In this document: in pieces, positions 39,483 to 49,491 of the stretch
How the letters are laid out: each line of letters starts with the position of its first letter
How positions within the stretch are numbered: the stretch's first letter is position 1
NCBI GenBank assembly: GCA_900757595.1
Contig: CAAEOL010000046.1
Coordinates: 1-49,491 of the forward strand
Source: an uncultured Collinsella sp.
GTDB taxonomy: Bacteria; Actinomycetota; Coriobacteriia; Coriobacteriales; Coriobacteriaceae
Length of the DNA: 49,491 nucleotides
Direction: 5' to 3'
The notes under the pieces: model-generated
What the model saw: only the letters and a program-made list of their open reading frames with translations
What the model was told of the DNA's origin: nothing
The model's database searches: none
Position numbers and translations under genes: made by a program

Positions 39483-39510
39483 TTGCCCAACGGTCGCTAC
39501 CTGATAAACT
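39483..39510 (+). promoter_or_regulatory. rpoBC promoter
   Basis: TTGCCC at 39483-39488 and TAAACT at 39505-39510 (16-base spacing) lie about 75 bases before rpoB. The match to consensus is moderate. Confidence 0.5.
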
Positions 39511-39583
39511 ATTAGGTTGCGATAACTGGCGAAGCTATGCCTCGCCAACCCACCGAGCATTTCCGTGAAGGAGGAAAAACCTG

Positions 39584-43075
<3,492 letters not shown>

Positions 43076-43081
43076 TTGACT

Positions 43082-47557
<4,476 letters not shown>

Positions 47558-47563
47558 TTAGTT

Positions 47564-47585
47564 CCGCCGTTCTAACGAACGGCGG
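47564..47585 (+). terminator. First hairpin after rpoC
   Basis: CCGCCGTTC pairs with GAACGGCGG around CTAA-type loop bases, 6 bases after the rpoC stop. There is no T-run; it may stabilise the mRNA 3' end. Confidence 0.5.
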
Positions 47586-47601
47586 CGACCTCCGTCGCTG
47601 C

Positions 47602-47701
47602 GCGGCCCCCAGAGCTACAATCTGTCATTCAAAAGGCAGGGCATGACCAAAAGGTCAATGCCCTGCCTTTTTCATGCCACCTTGTACGCTCTGGGGGCCG
47701 C
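47602..47701 (+). terminator. rpoBC terminator nested in an outer palindrome
   Basis: The inner terminator is AGGCAGGGCATGACC (47634-47648) with GGTCaATGCCCTGCCT (47653-47668), followed by TTTTT. It sits inside outer arms GCGGCCCCCAGAGC...TACAA (47602-47620) and its complement (47682-47701), with one bulged base. The architecture resembles the nested palindromes at 15433 and 36626, but the core sequence is different. Confidence 0.88.
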
Positions 47702-47743
47702 TCGCTTGCGTATGCTCAACTTGTTGCGTTCCGTTGATCACTT

Positions 47744-47777
47744 GCAAAAAAGGACAGGTTTATTTTGGTAGTTTTTC
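47744..47777 (-). repeat. CCTGTCCC-core hairpin, copy 6 (degenerate, minus orientation)
   Basis: On the minus strand AAAAACTACCAAAATAAACCTGTCC is followed by TTTTTTGCAAG. The core matches copy 5, but the right arm pairs poorly, so this copy looks decayed or half deleted. Confidence 0.6.
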
Positions 47778-47788
47778 CTGCTTGAATT

Positions 47789-47816
47789 TGAAACATTCCG
47801 TTTGGTCAAAGCGTAT
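47789..47816 (+). promoter_or_regulatory. ECF-type promoter of the sigma gene
   Basis: TGAAAC at 47789-47794 and CGTAT at 47812-47816 are 17 bases apart, the pattern of SigW-like ECF promoters. It lies 50 bases before the sigma gene, so autoregulation is likely. Confidence 0.55.
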
Positions 47817-47865
47817 CTATGGTGAGGGCCCCATCAAGAACCATCAGTGTCACCGGGAGGTGATT

Positions 47866-48384
47866 ATGGAAGAACAAGCTTTTAGACAGGCGGTCGAGGA
47901 TCACCGAGATGTCGTGTTCCGAATCGCCTTGACGTATCTGCGTGATCGCGCTGACGCCGACGATGTCGCTCAAGACGTCTTTCTAAAGTTACTCAAAAGC
48001 GATACGCATTTTGAAAGCTGGGAGCATCTTCGTCGATGGCTCATCCGGGTCACGATCAATGAATGCAAATCTCTCTTTCGAAAGCCGTGGAGGCGCGTGG
48101 AGGATATTGAAAGTCTGACCGATTCGCTCTTGACGGCGCAGGACGAGACCAAGGCCGTCCTATTAGACGTCATGCGGCTTCCGGAACGATTCCGTATCTC
48201 CATCGTGCTCTATTACTATCTGGGCTTCTCGACTTCAGAAATTGCCGAGTTACTGCATGTGCCAGCCGCGACCGTTCGAACGCGTTTAGCTCGCGGCAGA
48301 TCGAAGCTCAAGTTCATCCTAGAGGAGGGCGACCGTGAAATCCAACCAGATCAAGCAGGCCTTCGAGTCCGTCCAAGCCGATAG
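47866..48384 (+). CDS. ECF-like RNA polymerase sigma factor
   Basis: This 172-residue sigma-70 family protein has region 2 (about residues 8-75: VVFRIALTYLRDRADADDVAQDVFLKLL, then WLIRVTINECKSLFRK). Region 4 is at about 115-160 (LPERFRISIVLYYYLGFSTSEIAELLHVPAATVRTRLARGRSKL). Region 3 is absent, as in ECF sigmas. GGGAGGTGATT precedes the ATG at 47866. The last 50 bases overlap the next gene, whose product is probably its anti-sigma factor. A SigW-like promoter upstream suggests it transcribes itself. Confidence 0.92.
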   Translation: MEEQAFRQAVEDHRDVVFRIALTYLRDRADADDVAQDVFLKLLKSDTHFESWEHLRRWLIRVTINECKSLFRKPWRRVEDIESLTDSLLTAQDETKAVLLDVMRLPERFRISIVLYYYLGFSTSEIAELLHVPAATVRTRLARGRSKLKFILEEGDREIQPDQAGLRVRPSR

Positions 48385-49411
48385 CGATCTTGCTGACCGT
48401 GTTCGTTATGCCGCTGCTGGCGAGCCGCTTCGCCGAAAGGGTCACGCGAAGCCTCTGTATGTTGCCGTAATCGGATGTCTTGCCGGAGTGCTGGCGACCG
48501 GAGGGGTCGCCTACGCTGTTGTCAATTCCAGTTATTTTGCCTCTGCCTGGGGAAACCATGGCAACGGAGAGTCCGTTACCTGGACAAATGGCGGCTCGTC
48601 GGGGACGAAATATACCTACACCAGAGAGTTTGGTGATGGTATCGCGCCCCAAAGCCTGGAGGGTGCAGTCCAGAAGGTCAATCTGTCCGTCGAGGGCAAC
48701 GGCTATACGCTCGACATTCATGAGATGGCAATCGACGAGAACGGTTGCGGTGCTGTGACGTTTACATTGTCCAATCCGAATGGCGTTAACTACTACAAGC
48801 CGGCGGCAGAGCTTGGCGAACTTGTTCTCTATGGTGAAGAAGAAGGGGGCGTCAGTACACCCAGCATGAACTTCGGCGAGGAATGGGCTGATACACGCTG
48901 CACCATTGATAAAGACACATCAAGCGACACGGTCATTAACGGCACGATGTACTTTGCATCTTGGAATCGCGATCGAGATTTACGACATGCGGTCACCTGG
49001 AATATCAGTTGGACGGAGGGCAAAGGTGAGGATGCGAAGGTGATCGAGGTATCGACGCCAGAGTTTAACGTCGGAGCGCACGTCGATACAAAGGAGCTCC
49101 GCTCCGACGACTCGCCTCTTGAGATCAGCCCGTTTTCCATCCAGACGCACATCGATGATCTGGGCTATGAAGCAGTTGATCATAAACTGACCGTCAGCTA
49201 CAAGGATGGATCGGAGCAGATTATCGAAGATGACGACGCAGGGGCGTACAATTTCTATGTTTCGATGGCGCGCAATAGCGGAGAGAACATCTGGGTTCCG
49301 ACAAGGCTCATCAATGTCGATCAGGTTGTATCGGTAACCCTTGAGGGAACGAGGTGCACATCAACAGGAGAGGCCGAAACAGAAGTACCCTTTACCATCG
49401 TCTACTCGTAA
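48335..49411 (+). CDS. Probable membrane anti-sigma factor (DUF4179-like)
   Basis: This 358-residue protein has a short cytosolic N-terminus (about 40 residues, EPLRRKGHAKP before the membrane). One transmembrane helix follows at about 41-62 (LYVAVIGCLAGVLATGGVAYAV), then a large extracytoplasmic beta-rich domain resembling the DUF4179 family that accompanies Gram-positive sigma factors. It starts with GTG at 48335, with GGAGG upstream, 50 bases inside the sigma gene, which implies coupled translation. It would hold the sigma factor at the membrane until an envelope signal. Family assignment is by architecture and context. A strong terminator follows. Confidence 0.78.
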   Translation: MKSNQIKQAFESVQADSDLADRVRYAAAGEPLRRKGHAKPLYVAVIGCLAGVLATGGVAYAVVNSSYFASAWGNHGNGESVTWTNGGSSGTKYTYTREFGDGIAPQSLEGAVQKVNLSVEGNGYTLDIHEMAIDENGCGAVTFTLSNPNGVNYYKPAAELGELVLYGEEEGGVSTPSMNFGEEWADTRCTIDKDTSSDTVINGTMYFASWNRDRDLRHAVTWNISWTEGKGEDAKVIEVSTPEFNVGAHVDTKELRSDDSPLEISPFSIQTHIDDLGYEAVDHKLTVSYKDGSEQIIEDDDAGAYNFYVSMARNSGENIWVPTRLINVDQVVSVTLEGTRCTSTGEAETEVPFTIVYS

Positions 49412-49418
49412 GGCTTGA

Positions 49419-49449
49419 GGCCGCTTCCCACTAGGGGAAGCGGCCTTTT
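49419..49449 (+). terminator. Terminator after the anti-sigma gene
   Basis: GGCCGCTTCCC pairs with GGGAAGCGGCC and is followed by TTTT. Confidence 0.92.
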
Positions 49450-49455
49450 CCCAGA

Positions 49456-49491
49456 TAAAACCTGCCAAAACAAACCTGTCCCTTTTTGGCA
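49456..49491 (+). repeat. CCTGTCCC-core hairpin, copy 7 (cut by the window end)
   Basis: TAAAACCTGCCAAAACAAACCTGTCCC is followed by TTTTTGGCA, the start of the complementary arm. It is the AAACCTGTCCC subtype, as at 20946. The right arm continues beyond the window. Confidence 0.75.

Overview
The window looks like a gut actinobacterium of the class Coriobacteriia, most probably Collinsella. The evidence is the high-GC core genes, codon usage strongly biased to GAG, CTG and CTC, the FeoA-FeoB fusion, and the intergenic hairpins carrying CCTGTCCC, which I associate with Collinsella (from memory, not from a search).

Region by region. (1) 1-6953: the right part of an integrated mobilizable element. 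A DUF1648 membrane protein and an edge-truncated ORF come first. A tightly overlapping minus-strand mobilization block follows (type IV coupling protein, MobL-like relaxase, MobC-like protein), then a 52-aa small protein, a Xis-like protein and a tyrosine integrase. The element ends at a 43-bp duplicate of the 3' part of tRNA-Thr(UGU). The intact tRNA and the left end are off the window. (2) 6964-7655: a terminator and an intergenic stretch full of palindromes. (3) 7656-12112: tRNA-Tyr, tRNA-Thr, tRNA-Met, tuf, rpmG, tRNA-Trp, secE, nusG, rplK, rplA, the ancestral tufB-secE-nusG-L11 arrangement. (4) 12262-17258: leucine biosynthesis, with a 19-codon leader peptide and attenuator followed by leuA, leuC, leuD, leuB. 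(5) 17308-27234: minus-strand genes for a metallophosphoesterase, a cytosolic ParB-like/BMP fusion, MscS, a TrpXYZ-like ABC importer, a WYL regulator, asnS and PTS IIA-Glc. (6) 27478-36565: an esterase, a small beta-rich protein, FeoAB, an MFS exporter, a GH13 enzyme, a hypoxanthine-DNA glycosylase, an unknown minus-strand protein and an aminotransferase. (7) 36626-47701: a giant palindrome, the L10 leader, rplJ, rplL, galU, rpoB, rpoC. (8) 47789-49411: an ECF-like sigma factor overlapping its probable DUF4179-type anti-sigma gene.

The L11-to-RNA-polymerase superoperon is therefore present but split. rplKA and rplJL are about 25 kb apart, with leucine biosynthesis and transport genes between them, and galU sits between rplL and rpoB.

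The most striking observation is in RpoC. The protein runs about 225 residues past the canonical end of beta-prime, and this tail contains a module that aligns by eye with the C-terminal DNA-binding domain of the RNA polymerase alpha subunit. Equivalents of the alpha residues R265, N268, G296 and K298 are kept. Other notable features are repeat families built as palindromes within palindromes, a conserved-core hairpin family (seven copies) that twice supplies a gene's stop codon, a leucine leader with four CUA codons, and an abrupt codon-usage change inside one aminotransferase gene.
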